This document shows, in pieces, positions 36,027-44,147 of a stretch of 64,000 bases of DNA. Origin of the DNA: Microbacterium sp. B35-30. Its GTDB lineage: Bacteria; Actinomycetota; Actinomycetes; Actinomycetales; Microbacteriaceae. Made by a program: the position numbers and the translations under genes. The stretch's first letter is position 1, and every line of letters begins with the position of its first letter. The stretch is taken from assembly GCF_010634855.1 (NCBI RefSeq), contig NZ_MWLQ01000012.1, positions 1 to 64,000 of the forward strand, read 5' to 3'. The notes below the pieces were generated by a model, which was not told the DNA's origin, did no database searches, and was given only the letters and a program-made list of their open reading frames with translations.

Positions 36027-36056
36027 CTCGTCCGGCGCACGTCACGCCGGGACGAG
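36027..36056. terminator. Hairpin between convergent oxidoreductase genes
   Basis: CTCGTCCGGCG (36027-36037) pairs with CGCCGGGACGAG (36045-36056) with one bulge. The right arm overlaps the last codons of the minus-strand flavoprotein gene. A probable shared terminator. Confidence 0.55.
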
Positions 36057-36689
36057 CTCCTCGCTCTCGCGCGCGACGACGGATTCGGCATCCGTCGCCC
36101 CGAACGATGCCATGCCGCGCACCCAGCGCTCGCGGTCGGCGTCGCTGCGGTGGCGTACCTCTGCGAGCCGCGTGACGCCGCGCACGCGGATGCCGCAGAA
36201 TCCCAGCGTCGCGTTGCGCAGCGAGCGGATGGCGGCGTTGCGGTAGACCCAGGCGTTCCAGATCTTGGGGGAGTCCATCGTCATCACGATGCGCGCCGTG
36301 CGGCCGGTGAGGAGCTTGTCCCACCAGCGGCCCGTGGGGCGGTAGCGGTAGGCGAAGCCCGACAGGAAGACCCGGTCGATCCAGGTCTTGAGCGCTGCCG
36401 GGTACGACCCCCACCACTGCGGGAAGAAGAAGACCAGGTGGTCCGCCCAGTCGACGTCGGCGATGTAGGCCGCGACCTCGGGGGCGAGCGGAACGTCGGA
36501 ATCGGTGCGGGGGAGGCGGACCTCGTTGCGCTCTGACGGATGCTGAGGCACCGCGTCGCGGGCGAGGTCGATGAGGCGCACCTCGGCGCCGGCGGCGTGC
36601 GCGGCGTCGGCGTACGCGTGTGCGAGCGCGTGGTTGAGGCTGCCGGCGAGCGGCGTGCCGATCACCACGAGGATGCGGGGGGCGTTCAT
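36042..36689 (-). CDS. Flavodoxin-fold NAD(P)H quinone oxidoreductase (NQO/KefF-like)
   Basis: 215 aa. N-terminal FMN/FAD-binding fold with ILVVIGTPLAGSLNHALAHAY, the middle VFFFPQWWGSYPAALKTWIDRVF motif that defines the flavodoxin_2 family, and a C-terminal TLGFCGIRV block. Such enzymes reduce quinones by two electrons and often protect from electrophiles. It overlaps the MarR gene stop by 4 bp (ATGA), so the regulator and enzyme are one operon, a common redox-sensing pair. Confidence 0.88.
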   Translation of the reverse strand: MNAPRILVVIGTPLAGSLNHALAHAYADAAHAAGAEVRLIDLARDAVPQHPSERNEVRLPRTDSDVPLAPEVAAYIADVDWADHLVFFFPQWWGSYPAALKTWIDRVFLSGFAYRYRPTGRWWDKLLTGRTARIVMTMDSPKIWNAWVYRNAAIRSLRNATLGFCGIRVRGVTRLAEVRHRSDADRERWVRGMASFGATDAESVVARESEELVPA

Positions 36690-37165
36690 GACTGGATCTC
36701 CTCGGGGATGGCCGTGCGCCCGCGGGGCGACGGCTGCTGCTTGATGAAGGCGGTGAGCGCGACGAGCTGTGCGTTCAGGCGCGGCGCGTCGATCGGGTCG
36801 TCGCCGAGGGCCGGGTCAGTGAGCATCGCGGCGAAATGCTGCTCGAGCATGGCACCGGCGTCGCGCACGAGCTCGGTGCTCTGGGGTGTGAGCGAGAGCA
36901 GGACGCTGCGGCCCGCGCCGCGCGGGGACCGCGCGGTGATCCACCCGTCCTCGACGAGGGCGGGGACGCGTTTGCTGACCGCCGCCTTGGTGACTCCCAG
37001 GCAGTGCGCCAGCGTCGTCATGTCGGCGGGCTCCGCGTCGTACAGCACCGCGAGGAACTGGAAGTGGCTGAAGGTGACGCCGTAGCCGGACCGCAGCGCG
37101 GCGTCCGCGAAGGCGTCGAGCTCGGCGAGCAGCTCGTGAAGGGTGAAGGTGAGTCGGTCGGACAC
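36686..37165 (-). CDS. MarR-family transcriptional regulator
   Basis: 159 aa winged-helix protein. The recognition region is ADMTTLAHCLGVTKAAVSKRVPAL (in part) and the wing ITARSPRGAGRSVLLSLTPQS. Start GTG 37165. A near-perfect palindrome at 37173-37209, directly before the start, fits autorepression. It probably controls the downstream quinone reductase and responds to phenolic or quinone compounds; the effector is inference. Confidence 0.9.
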   Translation of the reverse strand: MSDRLTFTLHELLAELDAFADAALRSGYGVTFSHFQFLAVLYDAEPADMTTLAHCLGVTKAAVSKRVPALVEDGWITARSPRGAGRSVLLSLTPQSTELVRDAGAMLEQHFAAMLTDPALGDDPIDAPRLNAQLVALTAFIKQQPSPRGRTAIPEEIQS

Positions 37166-37172
37166 ATGCTGA

Positions 37173-37209
37173 GTAAACCAGTTGACTCGCCGTGAGTCAA
37201 CATGTTTAC
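37173..37209. promoter_or_regulatory. MarR operator palindrome
   Basis: GTAAACcaGTTGACTC (37173-37188), a 5-nt centre, then GAGTCAACatGTTTAC (37194-37209): 14 of 16 arm positions are complementary. It lies 8 bp upstream of the MarR start and also contains TTGACT and TTTACT promoter-like hexamers. The best operator in the window by symmetry. Confidence 0.85.
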
Positions 37210-37222
37210 TCGTCGCCGCGCG

Positions 37223-38347
37223 TCAGACCAGGCGAGCCTCTGCCGCAGCGAGCGCGGCCCGTGCGCCGTCGGTCGGTGCGATGGCGAGGAGGCCCCGATA
37301 GAGCTTTACGAGCGTCTCGAGGTCGAGCGCGCCGGTGCGGGCGCGGTCGCAGTGCACCGCCTGGATCGCCGCTTCGAGCTGGAAGCGGCCGAGCGGGCGT
37401 CCGAGAGCGGAGGCCCGCCGCAGCAGTGCGGCGCCCTCGGCGATGAGCGCGCGGTCCCAGAGCGCCGGATCCTGCTGATCGAGCGGTGGCCAGGGCGCCT
37501 CGGCCCGCGCGGGCGCCCGGGACTGCGCGTAGGTGAGAAGCGCGGCGAGTCCCCATGCCTCCGGCTCGTCGCCGAGGAGGGTCGCCGTGAGCACTGCGAG
37601 CCAGCGCGCCTCGTCGGCGAGCGACTCCCGAGGCTCGTCGCCCTGGTCGAGCCAGCCGATCGCGTAGGCGCCGTAGATCGCCTCCAGCACCGCGGGCAGC
37701 CGTGCGGGCATGTCAGCCCGCGTCGGAACGCGGAACGGGATGCCGGCGTCGCGGATGCGGCGCTTCGCCCGCACCAGGCGCTGCGCCATCGCCCCCTGCT
37801 CGACCCCGAAGGCGCCCGCGATGGCGGCGGCGTCGAAGCCGAGCACGGACTGCAGCATGAGCGGAGTGCGGACGGCGGGGTCGATCGCCGGGTGCGCGCA
37901 CGCGAAGAGCAGCTCCAGCCGCTTGTCGGGGATCGCCTCGCCCTGCTCGAGCGCCGTGAGCGCGTCGACGGCGTGCTCGTCGGCACGAGCTGCGGCGATC
38001 CCCTCGTCGAGCGGAACGCCGCGGCGGTGCGACGCGGAGCCCAGAGCGTCGCGCAGGCGGTTGCGAGCCACGGTGACCAGCCACCCTTCGGGATTGGCGG
38101 GGATGCCGGCATCCGGCCACGTGCGCAGCGCCCGCTCGAACGCGTCGGCCAAGGCATCCTCGGCGAGCGTGAGGTCGTTCGTGGAGGCGGCGAGGATCGA
38201 CAGGATGCGGCCGTACGACGCCCGCGCGGCGCGCTCGGCGGCTGCGCGGGCGTCGTCCTGGCGTGCGGCGTCGTCGGGGTCCCCGCTCCCGGGTGCTCCG
38301 TGCAGCGCGCCGGCGCTGTGCGGAGGGGGCGCGGGGTCCGTCGGCAT
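37223..38347 (-). CDS. ECF sigma factor with DUF6596-type extension (SigI/ECF42-like)
   Basis: 374 aa. Sigma region 2 (YGRILSILAASTNDLTLAEDALADAF, in part) and region 4 (PLMLQSVLGFDAAAIAGAFGVEQGAMAQRLVRAK, in part) are followed by a C-terminal helical extension of about 200 aa with AIYGAYAIGWLDQGDEPRE and LAIAPTDGARAALAAAE, typical of the ECF group that pairs with YCII/DGPF proteins. There is no anti-sigma gene. I start it at ATG 38347, which overlaps the YCII stop by one base (TGATG). Confidence 0.9.
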   Translation of the reverse strand: MPTDPAPPPHSAGALHGAPGSGDPDDAARQDDARAAAERAARASYGRILSILAASTNDLTLAEDALADAFERALRTWPDAGIPANPEGWLVTVARNRLRDALGSASHRRGVPLDEGIAAARADEHAVDALTALEQGEAIPDKRLELLFACAHPAIDPAVRTPLMLQSVLGFDAAAIAGAFGVEQGAMAQRLVRAKRRIRDAGIPFRVPTRADMPARLPAVLEAIYGAYAIGWLDQGDEPRESLADEARWLAVLTATLLGDEPEAWGLAALLTYAQSRAPARAEAPWPPLDQQDPALWDRALIAEGAALLRRASALGRPLGRFQLEAAIQAVHCDRARTGALDLETLVKLYRGLLAIAPTDGARAALAAAEARLV

Positions 38348-38727
38348 CAGCGCGCGAAGGTCGTCCAGGCGCCGTCGCGGAAGTGCGTCGCGCTCGGACG
38401 CACCTCGACGGCACCCCAGCCCGCCGACGGCGCCTTGCCGGCCCATTCGATCGCGGCATCGAGGTCGGGCACCTCGATGACGAAGCTGCCTCCGAGCTGC
38501 TCCTTGGTGTCGGCGAAGGGGCCGTCCTGCACACGGAGCGAGCCGTCGGCCGCGGTCACGGTCGTCGTGACCGCTGAGGGCTGAAGCACCTCGGCGGAGA
38601 TGAGCACACCGGCGTCGTCGAGCGCCTTGGCGTACTCGTCGAACTCGCGCATGCCTTCGGCCAGCGCGTCGGGGCCGAGCTCCTCGGGGGTCATCTCGGG
38701 GTAGTGCAGAAGCAGTGCGTACCGCAT
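38347..38727 (-). CDS. YCII/DGPF-domain protein paired with ECF sigma factor
   Basis: 126 aa. Begins MRYALLLHYPEM and carries the VQDGPFADTKEQLGGSFVIE signature of DGPF-domain proteins. These small ferredoxin-fold proteins are regularly encoded before ECF42-type sigma factors, as here, and may take part in signalling, but their biochemical role is not settled. Coupled to the sigma gene by a TGATG junction. Confidence 0.9.
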   Translation of the reverse strand: MRYALLLHYPEMTPEELGPDALAEGMREFDEYAKALDDAGVLISAEVLQPSAVTTTVTAADGSLRVQDGPFADTKEQLGGSFVIEVPDLDAAIEWAGKAPSAGWGAVEVRPSATHFRDGAWTTFAR

Positions 38728-38803
38728 GGCGTCGTCCTTTCTGGTGGGATCACGACACCCCTATGACGATCTCCGCCGTCTCCGATCGACAGGTCTGATC
38801 GAA

Positions 38804-39397
38804 TCAGCCCTTGCCGAGTTCGTCCAGCATGCGGCGCTGCTCGTCGGTGAGGCCGTCGTCGAGCTCTCGCCGACCTGCGTCGGTCGCCGGCGCCGCGCCC
38901 GGATAGGCGCGGGACGTGCCGGCCGGGGAAGCCGAGGTCGCGGCATCCGCGGTCACGGTCTTCGTCCCCGTCGCCCGGTCATAGAGGGCGCCCGCGTGCC
39001 CTTCGACCTTGTCGTCGATGGCGCCGTAGATCGCCCAGCCGATGAGGAGGATGACGGGGGGCAGCACCCATCCCCAGAAGGCGCCGAAGATGCCGCCGCC
39101 GATCGAGACGCCCGTGAAGACGACGGTGGCGATCCACACGAGGAAGGCGACGGCGAAGGCGAGGAAGAACTCCACCAGCTTCTCGCCGGCCTTGGTGCGC
39201 TGCGCGGACGACTTGGACGCCATCGAGCGGAACCACTTCTCGACGAGCGGCTTGATCCAGATGACGAGCGCGGTCAGGACGATGCCGGCCCACACCGCGG
39301 CCCAGCCCACGCGGGCGGGGGTGAGCCAGCCGACGACCAGCAGCACGAGGATGTTGAACACCAGCAGCGACGCGAACCGCACGACCCACTTCTTCAT
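38804..39397 (-). CDS. Four-helix membrane protein with charged C-terminus, unknown
   Basis: 197 aa. Four hydrophobic helices (FASLLVFNILVLLVVGWL, AAVWAGIVLTALVIWI, FFLAFAVAFLVWIATVVF, VLPPVILLIGWAIYGAI), then a soluble Thr/Ala-rich tail ending in GLTDEQRRMLDELGKG. No family recognised; the arrangement recalls small actinobacterial envelope proteins. It stands alone between the YCII gene and the hpa operon. Confidence 0.65.
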   Translation of the reverse strand: MKKWVVRFASLLVFNILVLLVVGWLTPARVGWAAVWAGIVLTALVIWIKPLVEKWFRSMASKSSAQRTKAGEKLVEFFLAFAVAFLVWIATVVFTGVSIGGGIFGAFWGWVLPPVILLIGWAIYGAIDDKVEGHAGALYDRATGTKTVTADAATSASPAGTSRAYPGAAPATDAGRRELDDGLTDEQRRMLDELGKG

Positions 39398-39450
39398 GCG
39401 TTCACTGTGCCATGTTCCGTCGGCAGGACGGAAACGCCAGGGTGCGGATG

Positions 39451-39511
39451 CGCGAAAGGGTAGATCTCCGCCGCTCCAGTGTGCGGAAATCCACCCTTTC
39501 GCGATTCCCGG
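39451..39511. terminator. Palindrome at 3' end of hpa operon (repeat family 2)
   Basis: CGCGAAAGGGT (39451-39461) pairs with ACCCTTTCGCG (39494-39504), and the pairing extends inward by GAT/ATC. The outer flank GCGGAAATCCACCC...GATTCCCGG is the inverse of the flank at 11277-11307, so both belong to one dispersed element. Position 7 bp past the hpaI stop suggests terminator use. Confidence 0.65.
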
Positions 39512-39517
39512 GGGCGG

Positions 39518-40321
39518 TCAGTACGACGAGCGCTTGTCGTTGTCGGATGCCGCGACCCAGCGGGCAGCGAGGGCTTCGGACCCGCGGGCGAGGAGCGCGA
39601 CGTCGGCGCCGACGAGGACGAAGTCCGCACCGGCCCCGAGGTACGCGTCGGCGGCGGTGGGATCGAACGCGTTGACGCCCACCTTCTTTCCGGCGGCGTG
39701 CACGGCCTCGAACGTCCGGAGCGCGGCCGCGACGACATCCGGATGCGTCTGCTGACCGAGGACTCCCATCGACGCGGCGAGATCCGACGGACCGACGAAG
39801 ACGCCGTCGACGCCGTCGACCGCGGCGATCTCGGCGGCAGCCTCGACCCCGGCAGCGGTCTCGATCTGGACGAAGAGCGACACGTGCGCGTCGGCATCGG
39901 CCAGGTACCCGTCGACGCGGTTCCACCGCGCCGACCTTGCGAGGGCCGATCCCACGCCCCTCGTGCCCCGCGGGGGATAGCGCACGGCGGCGACGGCGGC
40001 CTCGGCATCCGTCTTCGACGACACCATGGGCACGAGCAGATTCTGGGCCCCGAGATCGAGCACCTGCTTGATCGTCACGACGTCGCCGATCGGCACGCGC
40101 ACCACCGGCGTCACCGGGTAGGCGGCGACCGCCTGCAGCTGCGCGAGGACGGACTCGAGGCCGTTGGGGGAGTGCTCCATGTCGATGAGCAACCAGTCCA
40201 GACGCGACCCCGCGCAGATCTCGGCGACGAGCGGCGAGCCCGAGCACACCCACATGCCCGCAAGGGGACGGGATGCCTCGGCCAGCGTCGCGCGGAAGGT
40301 CGGGCTCAGACGAAGCGACAT
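39518..40321 (-). CDS. hpaI: 4-hydroxy-2-oxo-heptane-1,7-dioate aldolase
   Basis: 267 aa HpcH/HpaI-type class II aldolase. Cleaves 4-hydroxy-2-oxoheptanedioate into pyruvate and succinate semialdehyde, the last step of the homoprotocatechuate path. Signatures are LLIDMEHSPNGLES, FVQIETAAGVEAAAEIAAVDG (in part, metal glutamate) and GVFVGPSDLAASMG. ATG 40321 lies inside the 3' end of hpaH (16-bp overlap). The succinate semialdehyde formed could be oxidised by the GabD-like enzyme that begins at 63682. Confidence 0.9.
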   Translation of the reverse strand: MSLRLSPTFRATLAEASRPLAGMWVCSGSPLVAEICAGSRLDWLLIDMEHSPNGLESVLAQLQAVAAYPVTPVVRVPIGDVVTIKQVLDLGAQNLLVPMVSSKTDAEAAVAAVRYPPRGTRGVGSALARSARWNRVDGYLADADAHVSLFVQIETAAGVEAAAEIAAVDGVDGVFVGPSDLAASMGVLGQQTHPDVVAAALRTFEAVHAAGKKVGVNAFDPTAADAYLGAGADFVLVGADVALLARGSEALAARWVAASDNDKRSSY

Positions 40322-41091
40322 GTGATGGTTCCCATCGGTCCGTAGTCGCACAGCACGCTATCGCCTCGCGCCACCCACATGGGGCGGGTGAACGAACCGG
40401 CGAGGATGATCTCGCCCGCCTCGAGCCGCCCGCCGTGCTGATGGAGCTTGTTCGCGAGCCACGCCACGCCGGTCGCCGGATGGCCGAGCACGCCCGCGGC
40501 GACCCCGGTCTCTTCGATCTCGCCGTTGCGGCTCAGGACGCCGGGGACCCAGCGCAGGTCGATCTCGTCGGGGCGCTTCCGCACCTCGCCGAGCACCATC
40601 GCACCGTACGCGGCGTTGTCGGCGATCGTGTCGACGATGGTGCGGCCCTCGAGCTCGATGTGGGAGTTCAGCACCTCGAGAGCCGGAACGGCGTAGTCGA
40701 TAGCGGCGAGGGCGTCGTCGAGCGTGCAGTCCGGACCCTCGAGCGGCGCCTTCAGCACGAACGCGAGCTCGACCTCGATGCGCACGTTCGAGAACTGCGC
40801 GACCGCGATCTCGGCGCCCGACTGGTACACGGTGTCGTCGAACATCACGCCGTAGTCCGGCTCGGTGATGCCCGTCGCCTGCTGCATCGCCTTGGACGTC
40901 AGACCGATCTTGCGCCCGACGAGCCGGCGGCCCGCGGCGACGTTCGCATCGCGCCAGACGCCCTGGATCGCGTAGGAGTCCTCCACTGTCGCGTCGGGGT
41001 ACCGCGCCGTGATGCGCGGGATCACGCCGTGCGTGCGGTCGGCCTCGGCCAGCTCATCCGCGAGCTGCCGGATCACCTCGGGTGGAAGCAT
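40306..41091 (-). CDS. hpaH: 2-oxo-hept-4-ene-1,7-dioate hydratase
   Basis: 261 aa, FAH-superfamily hydratase (MhpD/HpaH). Adds water to 2-oxohept-4-enedioate to give the HpaI substrate. Blocks are [41 protein letters not shown] (metal EVE), [10 protein letters not shown] and the ending [19 protein letters not shown] 41091 follows an AAAGGGAG site. Order and spacing place it between hpaD and hpaI in one transcript. Confidence 0.92.
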   Translation of the reverse strand: MLPPEVIRQLADELAEADRTHGVIPRITARYPDATVEDSYAIQGVWRDANVAAGRRLVGRKIGLTSKAMQQATGITEPDYGVMFDDTVYQSGAEIAVAQFSNVRIEVELAFVLKAPLEGPDCTLDDALAAIDYAVPALEVLNSHIELEGRTIVDTIADNAAYGAMVLGEVRKRPDEIDLRWVPGVLSRNGEIEETGVAAGVLGHPATGVAWLANKLHQHGGRLEAGEIILAGSFTRPMWVARGDSVLCDYGPMGTITCRFV

Positions 41092-41130
41092 CCGTCTCCC
41101 TTTCGTCTTCTCTGCGTGCCTTGTGGTCTG

Positions 41131-41205
41131 CATGTCCCACTTTCGGTCGTTCCCAGCCGCGGTAGCGACGGGAATTGGGACATGATCGAGCGGAATCGGG
41201 ACATG
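41131..41205. repeat. CATGTCCCA palindromes between hpaD and hpaH
   Basis: CATGTCCCA (41131-41139) is complementary to TGGGACATG (41176-41184), and a third GGGACATG ends at 41205. A weaker GTCG/CGAC pairing lies inside. The group fills the 154-bp gap between hpaD and hpaH and could be a processing hairpin, a regulator site or a small repeat family. Confidence 0.5.
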
Positions 41206-41245
41206 CGCGCTCTGCGGCGGGGCGAAGAGCGCACGGATGCCGCGG

Positions 41246-42412
41246 CTAGAGCTGGTGGCCGAGCTTGTACTCGCCCTGCTTCCAGCTGGGCAGCTCCTCG
41301 GCCTTGTCGTCGGGGCGGGTGTATGAGAAGCCGTCGGCGCCGATCGTCACGGCCATCTCGGACGCGTCGGTGCGCGCCACGACGGGCTGCGGGTTGCCGT
41401 CGAGGTCGAGCACGAGGGATGCCTCGGTGTACCACGACGGCACCACGGGGTTGCCCCACCAATCGCGGCGCTGGTTGTCGTGCACGTCCCACGTGACCAC
41501 GGGGTTGTCGGGGTCGCCGGTGTAGTAGTCCTGCGTGTAGATCTCGACGCGGTGTCCGTCGGGGTCGCGCAGGTACAGGTAGAACGCGTTCGAGACGCCG
41601 TGGCGGCCGGGGCCGCGCTCGATCGCGTCGGAGCGGCGGAGAGCACCGAGCTTGTCGCAGATCGCGAGGATGTTGTGCTTCTCGTGGGTGGCGAACGCGA
41701 CGTGGTGCATGCGCGGGCCGTCGCCGCCGGTCATCGCCGTGTCGTGCACGGTGGGCTTGCGGCGCATCCAGGCGGCGTAGACGATGCCCTCCTCGTCCTG
41801 GATGTCCTCGGTGACGCGGAAGCCCAGCGACTGCATGAAGTTCACCGCGCGCGGCACGTCGGGGGTGACCTGGTTGAAGTGGTCCAGCCGCACCAGCTCA
41901 CCCGGCGTGTGCAGGTCGTAGCGCCACGACAGCCGCTCGACGTGGTCGGTCTGGTGGAAGAACTCGTAGGGGAAGCCGAGTGGATCCGTCACACGCACCG
42001 CGTCGCCGATGCCCTTCACGAACCCGTCGGCACGGCGCTCGACCCGGCACCCGAGCTCCTCGTAGAACGCGACTGCCTTGTCGAGGTCTTCGGGCGTCCG
42101 CACGCGGTACGAGAACGCGGCGACGGCGGCCACCGGCCCCTGCCGCAGGACGAGGTTGTGGTGGATGAACTCCTCCGTCGAGCGCAGGTAGATCGCCTCG
42201 CCGTCCTCCTCGGTGACGTACAGGCCGAGCACGTCCACGTAGAACGTGCGCGACGCGGCGAGATCGGTGACCACGAGCTCCATGTACGCGCAGCGCAGGA
42301 TGTCGGGGGCCGGGCTCGTCGGCGTGGGCACCGGATCGTCGGTGTGGATGGGCGCCTCCTGGCTCACGTAGAAGCCCGAGGAGGTGAGGGTCATGTCGTC
42401 ACGGTGGGTCAT
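41246..42412 (-). CDS. hpaD: 3,4-dihydroxyphenylacetate 2,3-dioxygenase
   Basis: 388 aa two-domain VOC extradiol dioxygenase, matching the Gram-positive HPCD type in size. It cleaves homoprotocatechuate to 5-carboxymethyl-2-hydroxymuconate semialdehyde. Metal ligands are the histidines in LDHFNQVTPDV and MHHVAFATHEKHN and the glutamate in HRVEIYTQDYYTGDP; the C-terminus (DWWGNPVVPSWYTEAS, SWKQGEYKLGHQL) is also HpaD-like. It sits in the operon between hpaE and hpaH and is separated from hpaE by a dispersed repeat. Confidence 0.95.
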   Translation of the reverse strand: MTHRDDMTLTSSGFYVSQEAPIHTDDPVPTPTSPAPDILRCAYMELVVTDLAASRTFYVDVLGLYVTEEDGEAIYLRSTEEFIHHNLVLRQGPVAAVAAFSYRVRTPEDLDKAVAFYEELGCRVERRADGFVKGIGDAVRVTDPLGFPYEFFHQTDHVERLSWRYDLHTPGELVRLDHFNQVTPDVPRAVNFMQSLGFRVTEDIQDEEGIVYAAWMRRKPTVHDTAMTGGDGPRMHHVAFATHEKHNILAICDKLGALRRSDAIERGPGRHGVSNAFYLYLRDPDGHRVEIYTQDYYTGDPDNPVVTWDVHDNQRRDWWGNPVVPSWYTEASLVLDLDGNPQPVVARTDASEMAVTIGADGFSYTRPDDKAEELPSWKQGEYKLGHQL

Positions 42413-42444
42413 GTCGCGTCCTTGCGTTACTCGGATGGTCGGGG

Positions 42445-42528
42445 CGTTTCGTCTCGCTCGTTCCTCACTCGCTCAACGACCGGGATCGTGGTCGTCGAGC
42501 GGGGGAGCGAAGCGACCGGGACGAAACG
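42445..42528. repeat. Dispersed palindromic repeat, copy 1 (intergenic, hpaD-hpaE)
   Basis: Imperfect inverted repeat: CGTTTCGTCTCGCTCG...GCTCAACGACC (42445-42481) and GGTCGTCGAGCG...GACGAAACG (about 42489-42528). It ends at the base before the hpaE stop codon. Same family as the copies at 45630, 54382, 54830, 55771 and 60530. Confidence 0.85.
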
Positions 42529-44088
42529 TCAGCGCGGGTCGGGATCGTCGAGGTCGGTCGGCTCGTGCGCGTCGGCTTTGCCGAAGGTCGGGTTGTGCGC
42601 CGGGCCGAGCGTGATGTGCACCGCCTGCTGGTCGGTGTAGAAGTCGATCGAGCGGTAGCCGCCCTCGTGGCCGAGGCCGGAGGCCTTCACCCCGCCGAAC
42701 GGCGTTCGCAGGTCGCGGACGTTGTTCGAGTTGAGCCACACCATGCCGGCCTCGATCGCCTGCGAGAAGTTGTGGGCGCGCTTGAGGTCGTTCGTCCAGA
42801 CGTAGGCCGCGAGCCCGTACTTGACGCCGTTGGCGAGCTCGAGCGCCTCTTCGTCGGTGTCGAAGGGCGTGATGGCGACGACCGGGCCGAAGATCTCCTC
42901 CTGGAAGATGCGCGCGTCGGGCGCGACATCGGCGAACACCGTCGGGCGCACGAAGTTGCCGCCGTCGAACCCCTCGGGGCGGCCGCCCCCGGCGACGAGG
43001 CGCGCCTCGCGCTTGCCGATCTCGATGTAGCTCATCACCTTGTCGTAGTGCTCGGGGTGCACGAGCGCCCCGACCTCGGTCTTCGGGTCGTGCGGGTAGC
43101 CGACCACGACGCGCTCGGCCTGCGCCGCATAGCGCTCGACGAACTCGTCGTACACCGACCGCTCCACGAGGATGCGCGAGCCCGCGGTGCAGCGCTCGCC
43201 GTTGAGCGAGAAGACGCCGAAGATCGTGGCGTCGATCGCCGCCTCGAGGTCCGCGTCGGCGAAGACCACGGCGGGCGACTTGCCGCCAAGCTCCATCGAC
43301 AGGCCTTTCAGGAACGGCGCGGCGTTGCCGAAGATCAGCTGGCCGGTGCGGCTCTCGCCCGTGAACGAGATGAGCGGGACGTCGGGATGCTTCACCAGCG
43401 CGTCGCCGGCATCCTCTCCCAGTCCGTTCACGAGATTGAACACGCCCTGCGGCAGCCCCGCCTCTTCGAAGATGCCGGCCCAGAGCGACGCCGACAGCGG
43501 CGTGAACTCGGCGGGCTTGAGCACGACGGTGTTTCCGGTCGCGAGGGCCGGGCCGAGCTTCCACGACTCGAGCATGAACGGCGTGTTCCACGGCGTGATG
43601 AGCCCGGCGACGCCGATCGGCTTGCGGTTGACGTAGTTCATCTGGCGGCCCGGCACCTTATAGGCGTCATCGGCCTGCGCGACGATCAGGTCGGCGAAGA
43701 ACCGGAAGTTCTCGGCCGCGCGGCGTGCTTGACCGAGGGCCTGCGTGATCGGCAGCCCCGAGTCGAAGGACTCGAGCTCGGCGAGCCGCGCGTCGCGGGA
43801 CTCGACGATGTCGGCGATGCGGTGCAGCACGCGCGAGCGCTCGCGCGGCAGCATCCGTGGCCAGGGCCCGTCGGTGAAGGCGCGCCGCGCGGCGGCCACG
43901 GCCCGGTCGATGTCGGCCTTCTTGCCGGCCGCGGCCCGCACGTAGGTCTCGTTCGTCACCGGGTCGAGCACGTCGAACGTGTCGCCGTCGGCCGAGTCGA
44001 CGAACGCGCCGTCGATGTAGTGCTGGATGCGCTCGGGCAGGCCCTCGGGCACGTGGCGCGTCTCCGTGGTGGTTGCGGTGTCGGTCAT
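42529..44088 (-). CDS. hpaE: 5-carboxymethyl-2-hydroxymuconate semialdehyde dehydrogenase
   Basis: 519 aa NAD-dependent aldehyde dehydrogenase. Oxidises the ring-cleavage semialdehyde to the acid. Key residues are the Glu in SMELGGKSPAVVF and the catalytic Cys in NGERCTAGSRI; KPIGVAGLITPWNTPFMLESWK (in part) and YVWTNDLKRAHNF are typical of the HpaE branch. ATG 44088 follows CGAAGGAGC. The C-terminal extension DAHEPTDLDDPDPR is unusually acidic. Identity to HpaE rather than another ALDH rests on the flanking hpaD/H/I genes. Confidence 0.92.
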   Translation of the reverse strand: MTDTATTTETRHVPEGLPERIQHYIDGAFVDSADGDTFDVLDPVTNETYVRAAAGKKADIDRAVAAARRAFTDGPWPRMLPRERSRVLHRIADIVESRDARLAELESFDSGLPITQALGQARRAAENFRFFADLIVAQADDAYKVPGRQMNYVNRKPIGVAGLITPWNTPFMLESWKLGPALATGNTVVLKPAEFTPLSASLWAGIFEEAGLPQGVFNLVNGLGEDAGDALVKHPDVPLISFTGESRTGQLIFGNAAPFLKGLSMELGGKSPAVVFADADLEAAIDATIFGVFSLNGERCTAGSRILVERSVYDEFVERYAAQAERVVVGYPHDPKTEVGALVHPEHYDKVMSYIEIGKREARLVAGGGRPEGFDGGNFVRPTVFADVAPDARIFQEEIFGPVVAITPFDTDEEALELANGVKYGLAAYVWTNDLKRAHNFSQAIEAGMVWLNSNNVRDLRTPFGGVKASGLGHEGGYRSIDFYTDQQAVHITLGPAHNPTFGKADAHEPTDLDDPDPR

Positions 44089-44114
44089 TGCTGCTCCTTC
44101 GTCGGAGGTCGTGA

Positions 44115-44143
44115 TCCGGATGCCGGTGGTTCCGGCATCCGGA
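44115..44143 (-). terminator. Intra-operon hairpin between GntR and hpaE genes
   Basis: A perfect 12-bp stem (TCCGGATGCCGG 44115-44126; complement 44132-44143) with a 5-nt loop fills the gap between the GntR stop and hpaE start. It may be an attenuator or a mRNA-stabilising end that uncouples hpaE-D-H-I levels from the regulator. Confidence 0.6.
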
Positions 44144-44147
44144 AGCT

